DNA from: an uncultured Oscillospiraceae bacterium
GTDB lineage: Bacteria; Bacillota; Clostridia; Oscillospirales; Oscillospiraceae
Assembly: GCA_944385095.1 (NCBI GenBank)
Contig: CALWVS010000004.1
Coordinates: forward strand, 62,001 to 126,000
DNA length: 64,000 nt
Reading direction: 5' to 3'
Positions within the stretch are counted from its first letter, which is position 1; each line of letters starts with the position of its first letter. Shown here one piece after another: positions 9,645 through 18,591 of the stretch. The notes under the pieces were generated by a model. That model was not told where the DNA came from and did not search any database. It worked only from the letters and a program-made list of their open reading frames with translations. Position numbers and translations under genes: made by a program.

Positions 9645-10823
9645 ATGCGTGTAAAATTCCAGAACTATTACCTTCAACTCACACAGACCATGCACCTTCT
9701 TCCGAAAATCCCTCGAAATCTGATTGTGACCCTTTTATTTTTGTGTGGTGCATACCTCAGCAGCCGCATTTTAATTGGTCACACTGGAGCAGAAAACAAC
9801 TCTGCACTGGTCTTTGTCCTTGCTGTGATTTTCATCTCACTGTTTACAGATGGTTTCCGCTATGGCATCATCGCCTCTTTGATTGGTGCATTCTGTATCA
9901 ACTATTTTTTTATGTATCCCTATGAGCAGTTTTCTTTGAACTATGCCGGCTATCCGGTGGCAATGCTCAGCATGCTGATTATTTCCTCCATCGTCTGTGC
10001 CCTCACCTCTCTTGTCAAACAACAGGTGACAGAGGCCAGAAAACGGGAGCAGAAAACCAGAGAGTTGTATGCACTCAATGAGAAACTCAACGAGGAAAAA
10101 AACGCCATTCAAATTGCCGCTGCACGGGAGACCATTCGCAGTAATATTTTAAGGGCTGTATCCCATGACCTGCGCACTCCCCTGACCACTATCTCTGGTG
10201 CAGCCTCTGTTCTGCTCGCCAGCAGTGAAATTGCCTCCTCTGAAAAAAATCTGTCTCTGGTGCAGGACATTAAGCATGATGCAGATGACCTGATTGTAAT
10301 GGTAGAAAACCTTCTGTCTATTACAAAAATCCGAGATGGTACCATGCCACTGAACAAACAGGAGGAACTTTTGGAGGAAGTAGCTGGGGACGCACTGATG
10401 AATGTACGCCGCCGCTATCCCAATGTCCCCATTGAAATGGATTTATCGGATGATATTCTGTTTTTGCCTATGGAACCTATGTTAATCAAACAGGTGATCA
10501 TCAATCTTCTGGAAAATGCCATACGGCACTCTGGCGACTTGGAGCATATCAGCCTGCATCTATTCCGGCAGGACCACTGGGCTGTGGTAGAAGTCCGTGA
10601 CCGTGGCAAGGGGCTGTCCCTTGAGGTAAGCAGAGCCATCCAGGCTGGGCGGCAATTTGAGCGGGATATCTCTGGAGATTCCACCCGTGGTATGGGGATT
10701 GGACTGGCTGTTTGTCAAAGCATCATTAAAGCCCACAATGGTTTTTTTGCTGCTGGAAATGACCCTGAAAAGGGTGGTGCAGTATTTCGTTTTGGGCTTC
10801 CTATGGAGGATTTGGAATTATGA
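9645..10823 (+). CDS. KdpD-like (DUF4118) sensor histidine kinase, short form
   Basis: About 392 aa from the start used here. Four transmembrane segments (DUF4118, the KdpD membrane domain) lie in the first ~120 residues, followed by a short coiled coil. The HisKA box is SHDLRTPLTTISG, and the HATPase region has ENAIRHS, RDRGKGLS and GMGIGLAV. The N-terminal KdpD/universal-stress domains of full KdpD are absent. The start is uncertain: ATG 9645 has no close RBS, an AGGGGG lies 30 bp upstream, and the frame is open back to 9468. It overlaps the response regulator by 4 bp. A potassium or turgor signal is plausible by family but not shown. Confidence 0.85.
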   Translation: MRVKFQNYYLQLTQTMHLLPKIPRNLIVTLLFLCGAYLSSRILIGHTGAENNSALVFVLAVIFISLFTDGFRYGIIASLIGAFCINYFFMYPYEQFSLNYAGYPVAMLSMLIISSIVCALTSLVKQQVTEARKREQKTRELYALNEKLNEEKNAIQIAAARETIRSNILRAVSHDLRTPLTTISGAASVLLASSEIASSEKNLSLVQDIKHDADDLIVMVENLLSITKIRDGTMPLNKQEELLEEVAGDALMNVRRRYPNVPIEMDLSDDILFLPMEPMLIKQVIINLLENAIRHSGDLEHISLHLFRQDHWAVVEVRDRGKGLSLEVSRAIQAGRQFERDISGDSTRGMGIGLAVCQSIIKAHNGFFAAGNDPEKGGAVFRFGLPMEDLEL

Positions 10824-11524
10824 GTGAAAAAAGAACCATTCTAGTCATAGAAGATGAAAAAAGTATTAGTAACTTTATCTGTCGGGCATTGACTGCCCAC
10901 GACTATAAAGCTATCCCAGCATTTCGAGGCAAAGAGGGACTCTCCCTTTTTTACTCTCACTCTCCTGAGCTGGTTCTTTTGGACTTGGGACTGCCAGATA
11001 TGGACGGCATCAATATTTTAGAAGAACTCTGCGCTTTGCCCACAGAGGTGCCTGTCCTGATTATTTCTGCCCGTGACCGTGAAACAGAAAAAGTCAAAGC
11101 ACTGGACATTGGCGCAGAGGACTATATTGTCAAACCCTTTGGTGTCTCTGAACTGCTGGCCCGTATTCGTACCATTTTACGCAGAGTAGACCGTATCAAA
11201 CTCTCTCAGGGTACACAAAAGGATGTTTACCACATCAAAGACTTAACGGTAGACATTGCCAAACATATCATCACCCAAGCTGGTACCGAAATCCACTTCA
11301 CCCAGAATGAATTTAAAATTATGGAGCTGCTGTGTATTCACGCCGGCAAGGTATTGACCTATGACTTCATTCTGGAGCATGTCTGGGGACCCTATGGCAG
11401 CACCAGCAATCAAATTTTGCGTGTGAATATGGCAAACATACGGCGCAAACTGAAAGAAAATCCATCCGAACCCAAATACATCCTGACGGAATTGGGCATT
11501 GGCTATCGGCTTTTGGATGATTGA
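10820..11524 (+). CDS. KdpE/OmpR-family response regulator
   Basis: A 234-aa protein. The receiver domain has acidic residues near positions 12-13 (VIEDEK), the phosphoacceptor in LLDLGLPDMDG and the conserved Lys in IVKPFG. A C-terminal winged helix (FTQNEFKIMELL, then NMANIRRKLKENP, ending in LTELGIGYRLL) is typical of OmpR/PhoB DNA-binding domains. It is translationally coupled to the kinase by an ATGA overlap. The targets are unknown. KdpE similarity suggests potassium transport genes, but no kdpABC is in the window. Confidence 0.92.
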   Translation: MSEKRTILVIEDEKSISNFICRALTAHDYKAIPAFRGKEGLSLFYSHSPELVLLDLGLPDMDGINILEELCALPTEVPVLIISARDRETEKVKALDIGAEDYIVKPFGVSELLARIRTILRRVDRIKLSQGTQKDVYHIKDLTVDIAKHIITQAGTEIHFTQNEFKIMELLCIHAGKVLTYDFILEHVWGPYGSTSNQILRVNMANIRRKLKENPSEPKYILTELGIGYRLLDD

Positions 11525-11527
11525 CAT

Positions 11528-11563
11528 AAAATCCTCTTTTTCTCCATGGAAAAGAGGATTTTT
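11528..11563 (+). terminator. Rho-independent terminator after the KdpDE-like pair
   Basis: A 13-bp stem (11528-11540 with 11550-11562) with the loop TCTCCATGG, followed by a T run. It begins 4 bp after the response-regulator stop codon. Confidence 0.85.
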
Positions 11564-11676
11564 CTGTTTTAATTTCTATTTCAGTTCTACTTGCTCTATC
11601 CTGTTTTCCTTTTTCGATTGCTCCAAACATGCAATATCAATTGATAAAACTATCATATTGCATCTGATGTATCTCT

Positions 11677-11703
11677 AAAAAAACACGGTTTCCCGTGTTT
11701 TTT
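11677..11703. terminator. Second hairpin with A and T flanks
   Basis: CACGG-TTTC-CCGTG flanked by seven A and six T, forming an 11-12 bp stem with a 4-nt loop. It could act as a back-up terminator in either direction. The rest of 11564-11769 has no gene. Confidence 0.6.
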
Positions 11704-11769
11704 CGACTTTTTTTGAGAGAACATTATGATATACTATTCATCAATCACTTGATTTGTGAAAATTCCCCA

Positions 11770-11797
11770 TTGACTTTCTTTGGAAACCTGTTACAAT
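11770..11797 (+). promoter_or_regulatory. Promoter of the acc-fab operon
   Basis: TTGACT (11770-11775), a 16-bp spacer and TACAAT (11792-11797). A 26-bp palindrome lies immediately downstream, over the expected transcription start. Confidence 0.7.
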
Positions 11798-11809
11798 ACA
11801 GTTAAATCT

Positions 11810-11835
11810 ATTTAGTTAAAATATTTTAACTAAAT
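11810..11835. promoter_or_regulatory. 26-bp perfect palindrome, probable fatty-acid-synthesis operator
   Basis: The half-site ATTTAGTTAAAAT (11810-11822) is followed directly by its exact reverse complement (11823-11835). It sits 12 bp after the -10 box and 43 bp before the acpP start. The position fits a repressor roadblock. A MarR/FabT-like gene ends this same operon and is the likely binder; that link is inference. Confidence 0.7.
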
Positions 11836-11878
11836 TGAATACAACCCAAAATTTGCAACTTGAGAGGAGAAATTTCCC

Positions 11879-12106
11879 ATGTTTGAGAAAGTACGCGACA
11901 TTATTGTTGAGACCCTGAGCTGCGAAGCCGATGAAGTGACCATGGAGGCAAGCCTCACTGAGGATCTGGGTGCCGATTCTCTGGACGCTGTGGAGTTGAA
12001 CATTGCTCTGGAGGAACAGCTTGGAATTTCCATCGCTGACGAGGACCGCCCCAACATGAAAACTGTTGGTGACATTGTCCGCTATCTGGAGGCCAAGGAG
12101 GCCTAA
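11879..12106 (+). CDS. acpP: Acyl carrier protein
   Basis: A 75-aa acidic protein with the phosphopantetheine site [13 protein letters not shown] (Ser near position 37). It carries growing acyl chains as thioesters for the FAS enzymes encoded downstream. AGAGGAG lies upstream of the ATG. It is the first gene of the acc-fab operon. Confidence 0.97.
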   Translation: MFEKVRDIIVETLSCEADEVTMEASLTEDLGADSLDAVELNIALEEQLGISIADEDRPNMKTVGDIVRYLEAKEA

Positions 12107-12132
12107 TTAAAACGCTGAGAGGTGACTGTTCT

Positions 12133-12579
12133 ATGGACTTAGAATCCATTTTTGCTCTGATGGAGCGTTTTGAACGCTCTACATTGACAGGATTGGAGCT
12201 GGAGCAGAACGGAACCCGCCTAAAGCTGGATAAGACCTTGACCGCAGCCGCTACTACAGCGGCTGCTCCCATATCTGTCCAAACTATAGTGCCCGAGGTT
12301 CCTGCCGCTGTTCCTGCTGCTCAAACAAATGAAAATGAAGGGGAATACATCAAAGCTCCCTTAGTTGGTACCTTCTATGCCTCTGCAAACCCAGAAGCTG
12401 AGCCTTTTGTCAAGGTGGGCGATACGGTCAAGCAGGGGCAGACTGTGTGTATTCTGGAAGCCATGAAAATGATGAGTGAAATTCCTGCTCCTATGGACTG
12501 TGTCATTGAGGAGATTCTGGTGGAAAATGGCTCTCTTGCTTCTTTTGATGCGCCTCTGTTTCGTGTTCGGAGGCTGTAA
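12133..12579 (+). CDS. accB: Biotin carboxyl carrier protein of acetyl-CoA carboxylase
   Basis: A 148-aa protein. An N-terminal segment (residues 1-40) and an Ala/Pro-rich linker (~40-70) lead to a biotinyl domain with the biotin-lysine motif EAMKMMSE near residue 115. It shuttles carboxybiotin between AccC and AccAD. It starts 26 bp after acpP and ends 3 bp before accC. Confidence 0.96.
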   Translation: MDLESIFALMERFERSTLTGLELEQNGTRLKLDKTLTAAATTAAAPISVQTIVPEVPAAVPAAQTNENEGEYIKAPLVGTFYASANPEAEPFVKVGDTVKQGQTVCILEAMKMMSEIPAPMDCVIEEILVENGSLASFDAPLFRVRRL

Positions 12580-12582
12580 AGT

Positions 12583-13950
12583 ATGTTTCAGCGTGTATTG
12601 ATTGCAAATCGTGGTGAAATTGCGGTGCGGATTATCCGTGCCTGCCGTGAACTGGGTATTGATACAGTTGCAGTGTATTCCAGTGCAGATTCTGACAGTC
12701 TCCATGTACAATTTGCCACAGAGTCTGTGTGTATTGGTCCTGCCAAAGCTGCCGACAGCTACTTAAATATCAATGCCATTTTGACGGTTGCAAAACAAAC
12801 TGGTTGTGATGCTGTCCACCCTGGCTATGGCTTTTTGTCGGAACGCTCCGACTTTGCTCGCCAGTGTACCGAATTGGGACTGACTTTTATTGGTCCCTCT
12901 GGGGATGTGATGGATAAAATGGGCAACAAATCTGCTGCTCGTGAGCTGATGATTGCCAATGGTGTCCCTGTGGTGCCTGGTTCCGATGGAGCTTTAGAGA
13001 CCGCGGAAGCTGCCATGGCAGTGGCAGAAACCATTGGATACCCTGTTCTCATCAAAGCCAGTGCCGGCGGTGGTGGTCGTGGTATGCGTCGTGTAGACCG
13101 TCCTGAGGATTTAGCTGCCAAATTTGAGGAGGCTAGAGCAGAAGCTGTTGCCTGTTTTGGCAATGGGGAATTGTACTTAGAAAAACTGATTCTCAATCCA
13201 AAACACATTGAATTTCAGATTCTGGCAGACCGTCACGGCAATGTCATCCATTTGGGGGAACGTGACTGCTCCATTCAACGCAAAAATCAAAAGCTCATTG
13301 AGGAATCCCCCTCCAAGGCTCTCTCTGCCCAGTTACGGGAAGAAATGGGTCAGGCTGCTGTGAAAGCTGCCAAGGCTGCCGGATATGAAAACGCAGGTAC
13401 CATTGAATTTGTAGTGGACCAGGAGGGTCATTTCTACTTTATTGAAATGAACACCAGAATTCAGGTGGAGCATCCTGTCACCGAGATGGTCACGGGGCTG
13501 GATTTGGTCCGAGAACAACTCCGCATTGCGGCTGGTCTGCCCCTTTCACTGACACAGGAGGAAGTTCAGTTGCGGGGTCATGCCATTGAGTGCCGTATCA
13601 ATGCAGAAAACCCATCTGAAAATTTCCGTCCCTGCCCAGGTACTACAACCTTTTTACATTTTCCAGGTGGTCCTGGTGTGCGGGTGGATTCTCTGCTTTA
13701 CAACGGCTATACGGTGTCTCCCTTCTATGATTCACTGGTGGCAAAGGTGATTGTCCATGCCCCCAGCCGTCTGGAAGCCATCCGCAGAATGCGCCGTGCA
13801 CTGGAAGAAATGCTTTTGGAGGGATACCCCACCACGGCTGACTTCTGCCATCTGGTATTGCACCATCCCGATTTTATCAAAGGGCAGTATGACACCGGTT
13901 TTCTGGCTGCCCATCAAGATACACTTCTGAACTGGGAGAAGGAGGACTAA
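12583..13950 (+). CDS. accC: Biotin carboxylase subunit of acetyl-CoA carboxylase
   Basis: A 455-aa protein, the usual length. The N-terminal pre-ATP-grasp motif is [20 protein letters not shown]. The glycine-rich ATP loop is [14 protein letters not shown] (~residue 160), and [14 protein letters not shown] (~290) is the catalytic/metal region. It carboxylates the biotin of AccB using ATP and bicarbonate. Its stop codon is directly followed by the accD ATG. Confidence 0.97.
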   Translation: MFQRVLIANRGEIAVRIIRACRELGIDTVAVYSSADSDSLHVQFATESVCIGPAKAADSYLNINAILTVAKQTGCDAVHPGYGFLSERSDFARQCTELGLTFIGPSGDVMDKMGNKSAARELMIANGVPVVPGSDGALETAEAAMAVAETIGYPVLIKASAGGGGRGMRRVDRPEDLAAKFEEARAEAVACFGNGELYLEKLILNPKHIEFQILADRHGNVIHLGERDCSIQRKNQKLIEESPSKALSAQLREEMGQAAVKAAKAAGYENAGTIEFVVDQEGHFYFIEMNTRIQVEHPVTEMVTGLDLVREQLRIAAGLPLSLTQEEVQLRGHAIECRINAENPSENFRPCPGTTTFLHFPGGPGVRVDSLLYNGYTVSPFYDSLVAKVIVHAPSRLEAIRRMRRALEEMLLEGYPTTADFCHLVLHHPDFIKGQYDTGFLAAHQDTLLNWEKED

Positions 13951-14835
13951 ATGCAACCACTATTTCGTTCTCGCCGTGACCGTCTCGACCGCCTGCGCCG
14001 TCAGCGAGAGGAGGCAGTTGAGGCAGCTTCCAAGCGTGAAAGCATTCCACAAAGTGGCACACAGACCTGTCCAAACTGTAACACAGAATGTACCAATGCA
14101 CAGTTGGTACAGACTGACTATGTGTGCCCAAACTGCGGTTATCATCTGCCCATTGGTGCTTATCTTCGTCTCTCTCTGCTCCTTGACCCGTTTACCTTTC
14201 GGGAACTATGGGCTGGCTTGACGGCACCCAATGCGCTGGATTTTCCAGGTTATGAGTCCAAACTGGTGGCTCAGCGCGAAAAAACAGCCCTTTCTGATGC
14301 TGCTGTTGTGGCTGTTGGTAAGCTGGACGGCAGACAGGCTGTGTTTGTTGTATTGGACAGCCGCTTTTTTATGGGAAGTATGGGTGTTGCAGTGGGTGAA
14401 AAGGTCACTCGTGGTGTAGAGTATGCTAAAAAACATCGTCTACCCCTTGTAATCTTCTCTGCAAGTGGTGGTGCCAGAATGCAGGAGGGCATTCTGTCTC
14501 TCATGCAGATGGCAAAAACCAGTGCTGCCATTGAGCAGTTTTCCCGCTCTGGTGGACTCTATATCTCCGTCTTTACCCATCCCACCACTGGTGGTGTCAC
14601 AGCAAGTTTTGCCTCTCTTGGGGACATTACACTGGCAGAACCGGGGGCTTTGATTGGATTTGCTGGTCCCCGTGTCATTCAACAGACCATTGGTCAGGAA
14701 CTGCCAGAGGGATTCCAGCGGGCAGAATATTTGGAGGAACATGGATTTGTAGACCAGATTGTTCCCCGTTCTCAAATGCGCGAAACCCTGTCCCAGCTCC
14801 TGTCTCTCCATCGAAAGGGGGTTTTCCACAGATGA
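13951..14835 (+). CDS. accD: Acetyl-CoA carboxylase carboxyltransferase beta subunit
   Basis: A 294-aa protein. The N-terminal Zn ribbon is CPNCNTEC...CPNCGYH (residues ~32-55). The crotonase-fold carboxyltransferase domain has SASGGARMQEGILSLMQMAK (oxyanion region) and TNPTTGGV-like THPTTGGVTASF. It transfers the carboxyl group from biotin to acetyl-CoA together with AccA. It starts with no gap after accC and overlaps accA by 4 bp. Confidence 0.96.
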   Translation: MQPLFRSRRDRLDRLRRQREEAVEAASKRESIPQSGTQTCPNCNTECTNAQLVQTDYVCPNCGYHLPIGAYLRLSLLLDPFTFRELWAGLTAPNALDFPGYESKLVAQREKTALSDAAVVAVGKLDGRQAVFVVLDSRFFMGSMGVAVGEKVTRGVEYAKKHRLPLVIFSASGGARMQEGILSLMQMAKTSAAIEQFSRSGGLYISVFTHPTTGGVTASFASLGDITLAEPGALIGFAGPRVIQQTIGQELPEGFQRAEYLEEHGFVDQIVPRSQMRETLSQLLSLHRKGVFHR

Positions 14836-15641
14836 ACAACCTAACGGCTGCCCAGCGTGTGAAGCTGGCTCGAACCCCGGGCAGACCTGGTACACTGGAT
14901 TTTGTCAATGCACTGTTTACTGACATTTTTGTGTGTAAAGGCGACCGGCTAGGCAGAGAGGACCCCAGTATTTTTGGTGCCATCGCCCGTTTTCATGGAA
15001 AACCTGTCACCGTTCTGGGACACCGCAAAGGGCGTACCTTTGAGGAAAATATGAAGTGCAATTTTGGTATGCCCAGCCCTGAGGGATATCGCAAAGCACA
15101 GCGACTGATGAAACAGGCTGAAAAGTTTGGACGTCCTATTATCACATTTGTAGATACTCCGGGTGCCTATCCCGGTTTGGAGGCAGAAGCCGGAGGGCAG
15201 GGTGAGGCCATCGCCTCCTCTCTGGCTCTCATGAGTGCGTTGACTGTCCCCGTCATTTCTGTTGTCATTGGAGAAGGCGGCAGTGGTGGCGCATTGGCTC
15301 TGGCAGTTGGCAATCGTGTCTTGATGTTGGAAAATGCAGTCTATTCTGTCCTGTCTCCTGAGGGGTTTGCCTCTATTCTCTGGAAGGATGCCAGCCGTGC
15401 CGATGAGGCAGCCGGAATTATGAAGCTGACCGCAAGAGACCTCTACCAGTTGGGAGTGGTGGATCAGGTCATTCCTGAACCAGAAGGCGGTGCCCATACC
15501 GATGCCAAGGCTGTCTTTGAAGCCGTCAATCAGGCTTTGACACGCCATCTCAACCAGTTAAACAAAGAGAAAGATCTGGCTGCCCACCGATACCAAAAAT
15601 TCCGTGCCATGGGTGCGGTTCGGGAGGAAGTTGAACCATGA
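14832..15641 (+). CDS. accA: Acetyl-CoA carboxylase carboxyltransferase alpha subunit
   Basis: A 269-aa protein, shorter than the ~315 aa of E. coli AccA because it lacks part of the N-terminal helix region, as in other Firmicutes. Signatures are FVDTPGAYPGLEAEAGGQGE and GEGGSGGALALAVGN (oxyanion hole), with LSPEGFASILWKD. Start and stop overlap accD and fabH by 4 bp each, so the operon is tightly coupled. Confidence 0.96.
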   Translation: MNNLTAAQRVKLARTPGRPGTLDFVNALFTDIFVCKGDRLGREDPSIFGAIARFHGKPVTVLGHRKGRTFEENMKCNFGMPSPEGYRKAQRLMKQAEKFGRPIITFVDTPGAYPGLEAEAGGQGEAIASSLALMSALTVPVISVVIGEGGSGGALALAVGNRVLMLENAVYSVLSPEGFASILWKDASRADEAAGIMKLTARDLYQLGVVDQVIPEPEGGAHTDAKAVFEAVNQALTRHLNQLNKEKDLAAHRYQKFRAMGAVREEVEP

Positions 15642-16600
15642 ATGGATTGCAGATTTTGGGTACTGGTCGTGCCCTGCCTGCACATGTTGTAACCAACCAC
15701 GATTTAGCCCAGCGTGTAGACACCAACGATGAGTGGATTGTCTCTCGCACAGGCATTCGGGAACGACGTTTTTCACAAAAAGAAACCCTGACTGAACTGG
15801 CAGTGACTTCTGCCAAGCTGGCAATGGAACGGGCAGGTGTGAGTCCTCAGGACATTGGACTGTGCATCACTGCCACAGTCTCCCCTGACTACATAACTCC
15901 ATCACAGGCCTGTCTGGTCCATCAGCAGCTCCAACTGCCAGAGGACTGCCCGGCTTTTGATTTAAGTGCTGGCTGTACCGGTTTTCTCTATGCCATGGAA
16001 ACCGCTGCCGCCATGCTTCCCCGTATGAATCGTCCCTATGCGCTGCTCATTGGTGGTGAGCTGTTGAGCCGCATTGTAGATATGGATGACCGCTCCACCT
16101 GCATTCTCTTTGGAGATGGTGCTGGTGCTGCGGTTGTGAAAACTTCAGAACATGCCAACTGGTACAGCCTGTTGGGTACTCGTGGCAATCAGGAGGTACT
16201 GTGGGCACCTGGTCCAGGGAATTCCCCCGCCTATCTCCATATGAATGGACAAGAGGTTTTCCAGTTTGCATTGGAGACAGTTCCTGCTATGGCGCGCACA
16301 TTGCTGGAAAAGGCTGGTCTCAGCAAGGATGATGTGGATTGGTATGTGCCCCATCAGGCAAATCACCGCATTGTGGCTTCTGTAGCCAAGCGGCTGAAAG
16401 TTCCCCTGGAAAAGTTTTATGAAAATATTGAACGCTATGGCAATACCTCCGCTGGTACCATCCCCATTGCACTGGATGAGATGGCAGAACAGGGGTTGTT
16501 CCAACCGGGACAGTGGGTGATGTGTCTAGGCTTTGGTGCCGGGCTTACCTGGGGTGGCGCCCTGTTCCAGTGGCAGGAGAAAAAGGAGAAAGAATCATGA
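15638..16600 (+). CDS. fabH: Beta-ketoacyl-ACP synthase III
   Basis: A 320-aa protein with the active-site Cys in LSAGCTGFLYAMETA (~residue 112), His in VPHQANHRI and Asn in ERYGNTSAGTIPIALDE. It condenses a short acyl-CoA with malonyl-ACP to initiate each fatty-acid chain. It overlaps accA and fabK by 4 bp. Confidence 0.96.
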   Translation: MNGLQILGTGRALPAHVVTNHDLAQRVDTNDEWIVSRTGIRERRFSQKETLTELAVTSAKLAMERAGVSPQDIGLCITATVSPDYITPSQACLVHQQLQLPEDCPAFDLSAGCTGFLYAMETAAAMLPRMNRPYALLIGGELLSRIVDMDDRSTCILFGDGAGAAVVKTSEHANWYSLLGTRGNQEVLWAPGPGNSPAYLHMNGQEVFQFALETVPAMARTLLEKAGLSKDDVDWYVPHQANHRIVASVAKRLKVPLEKFYENIERYGNTSAGTIPIALDEMAEQGLFQPGQWVMCLGFGAGLTWGGALFQWQEKKEKES

Positions 16601-17520
16601 AATTAAATGAGCTGTTGGGAATTGAGTTTCCCTTTATTCAAGGCGGTATGGCAAACATTGCCACAGCAGAATTTGCTGCTGCTGTGTCCAATGCAGGCGG
16701 TCTTGGTATCATTGGTGCCGGTGGTATGCCCCCCGAAGTGTTTCAGGAGCACATCCGCCGCTGCCGTACCCTGACAGACCGTCCTTTTGGTGTCAACATT
16801 ATGTTAATGCACCCACAGGTGCAACAGCTTGCGGAAATTGCTGCTGCGGAAAAAGTGGCTGTGATTACCACTGGTGCTGGTGACCCCTCCCGTTTCATCC
16901 CCATGTGGAAGGAAGCTGGTGCCAAAGTATTCCCTGTTGTGCCCGCTGTGGCACTTGCCAAACTGGTGGCTCGTGCTGGTGCAGATGGTGTGATTGCCGA
17001 GGGCACAGAGAGTGGCGGTCATGTGGGTGAACTGACTACTATGGCTCTGGTTCCCCAGGTTGTAGATGCCGTGAATATTCCTGTCATTGCCGCCGGTGGC
17101 ATTGCAGATGGTCGTCAGCTTCTGGCCGCCTATGCTCTGGGTGCCATTGGTGTGCAGGTTGGCACCTGTCTGCTGGTCAGTGAGGAATGCCCCATCCACG
17201 AGAACTACAAACAGGCAATTTTAAAGGCCACCGACCGCTCCACGGTTGTCACCGGTCGTTCTGTGGATGCTCCTGTGCGAATTCTCCGCAACCAGATGTC
17301 CAAGGACTATATTGCCCGTGAAAAAGCTGGTGCAGACCGCATGGAACTGGAACAGTTTACTCTGGGCAGCCTGCGTCGTGCTGTATTTGATGGTGATACC
17401 AAAACTGGCAGCTTAATGGCTGGTCAGGTGGCTGGTATGCTACACGAAATCAAACCCATTCGTCAGATTTTCGAGGAATTACAGGCAGGATACTTAAAGC
17501 GTCTACAGGAAATGGGGTAA
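16597..17520 (+). CDS. fabK: FMN-dependent enoyl-ACP reductase II
   Basis: A 307-aa protein of the nitronate monooxygenase/FabK fold: IQGGMANIATAEFAAAVSNAGGLG at the N-terminus (phosphate/FMN region), GTESGGHVG (the catalytic-His loop) and VIAAGGIADGRQLLAAYALGAIGVQ. It should reduce trans-2-enoyl-ACP with NAD(P)H in the last step of elongation; no FabI or FabL is present here. The start at MKLNELL overlaps the fabH stop as ATGA; a longer reading frame from 16513 lies within fabH. Confidence 0.93.
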   Translation: MKLNELLGIEFPFIQGGMANIATAEFAAAVSNAGGLGIIGAGGMPPEVFQEHIRRCRTLTDRPFGVNIMLMHPQVQQLAEIAAAEKVAVITTGAGDPSRFIPMWKEAGAKVFPVVPAVALAKLVARAGADGVIAEGTESGGHVGELTTMALVPQVVDAVNIPVIAAGGIADGRQLLAAYALGAIGVQVGTCLLVSEECPIHENYKQAILKATDRSTVVTGRSVDAPVRILRNQMSKDYIAREKAGADRMELEQFTLGSLRRAVFDGDTKTGSLMAGQVAGMLHEIKPIRQIFEELQAGYLKRLQEMG

Positions 17521-17526
17521 CATACC

Positions 17527-18591
17527 ATGCAAATTGGTTCAAAAACCCTGCCAGTGCCCATTCTGCAAGGCGGTATGGGTGTTGGTGTATCAATGGGTGG
17601 TCTGGCTGGTGCTGTGGCCGCCTGTGGTGGAATGGGCACCATCAGTACGGCTGACGCCGGTTATTTGGAGCCTGATTTTTTTCAAAACCCTGCAAAAGCC
17701 AATTTACGGGCTCTCACCCATGAAATTCAAAAGGCAAAAGAACTTGCCAAAGGGGTAGGGCTTGTGGCAATCAATGCAATGGTTGCCACACAGCAATTTG
17801 CAGATGCTGTGAAAACAGCGGTTTCTGCTGGTGTTGATGCCGTTGTCTCCGGTGCAGGTCTGCCGCTGGACCTGCCTGCTCTCACCAAAGGAAGCCATAC
17901 TGCCATTGCTCCTATTGTATCCAGTGCCAGAGCTGCCAAACTCATTTTAAAGACATGGGACAAAAAACATCAGACCACCGCTGACTTTTTGGTCATTGAA
18001 GGCTGTGAAGCGGGTGGGCATCTGGGCTTTTCCTTTGATGCACTGCAAGATGGTGTCTGTCAAACTCTGGATGAGATTTTGCCAGAGGTGCTGTCTGTAG
18101 TCAAGCCCTATGAGGAACAGTATCAGCACCCCATCCCTGTCTTTGTAGCTGGGGGTGTCTATACAGGTGCAGATATGGCGCACTACATGGAATTGGGGGC
18201 TGCTGGTGTTCAGCTTGCCACCCGTTTCATTACCACCTACGAATGTGATGCCTCTCAGGAATACAAAAATGTATATTTGGAGGCAAAAGAGGGAGATGTG
18301 ACCTTGTTACACAGCCCAGTGGGACTTCCTGGTCGAGCCATCCGCACCCCTCTCATTGAAAAGTTGGAACAGGGACTGCGTGTTGCTCCCAGTCGCTGTG
18401 TACACTGTATCACTGGATGTAAACCTCAGGAAATTCCCTTCTGTATCACCCATGCTCTCATCGAAGCGGTGAAGGGGAATCGAGAGGAAGGTCTGTTTTT
18501 TAGCGGTTCCAATGTTGGAAAGCTCAATCGAATGCTCCATGTACATGAATTGATGGAAGAATTACAGAAAGAATGGAGGGCTTTTGCGTGA
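17527..18591 (+). CDS. Nitronate monooxygenase-like flavoprotein, second FabK paralogue
   Basis: A 354-aa TIM-barrel FMN protein: LQGGMGVGVSMGGLAGAVA at the N-terminus, VIEGCEAGGHLGF (the His loop shared with FabK/NMO) and VAGGVYTGADMAHYMELGA. The C-terminal ~65 residues add a cysteine cluster (Cys 291, 294, 298 and 306, motif CVHCITGC) absent from the FabK next door. It sits inside the FAS operon, 6 bp after fabK and overlapping fabD by 4 bp. The role could be nitronate detoxification or a variant reductase of fatty-acid metabolism; sequence alone does not decide. Confidence 0.8.
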   Translation: MQIGSKTLPVPILQGGMGVGVSMGGLAGAVAACGGMGTISTADAGYLEPDFFQNPAKANLRALTHEIQKAKELAKGVGLVAINAMVATQQFADAVKTAVSAGVDAVVSGAGLPLDLPALTKGSHTAIAPIVSSARAAKLILKTWDKKHQTTADFLVIEGCEAGGHLGFSFDALQDGVCQTLDEILPEVLSVVKPYEEQYQHPIPVFVAGGVYTGADMAHYMELGAAGVQLATRFITTYECDASQEYKNVYLEAKEGDVTLLHSPVGLPGRAIRTPLIEKLEQGLRVAPSRCVHCITGCKPQEIPFCITHALIEAVKGNREEGLFFSGSNVGKLNRMLHVHELMEELQKEWRAFA

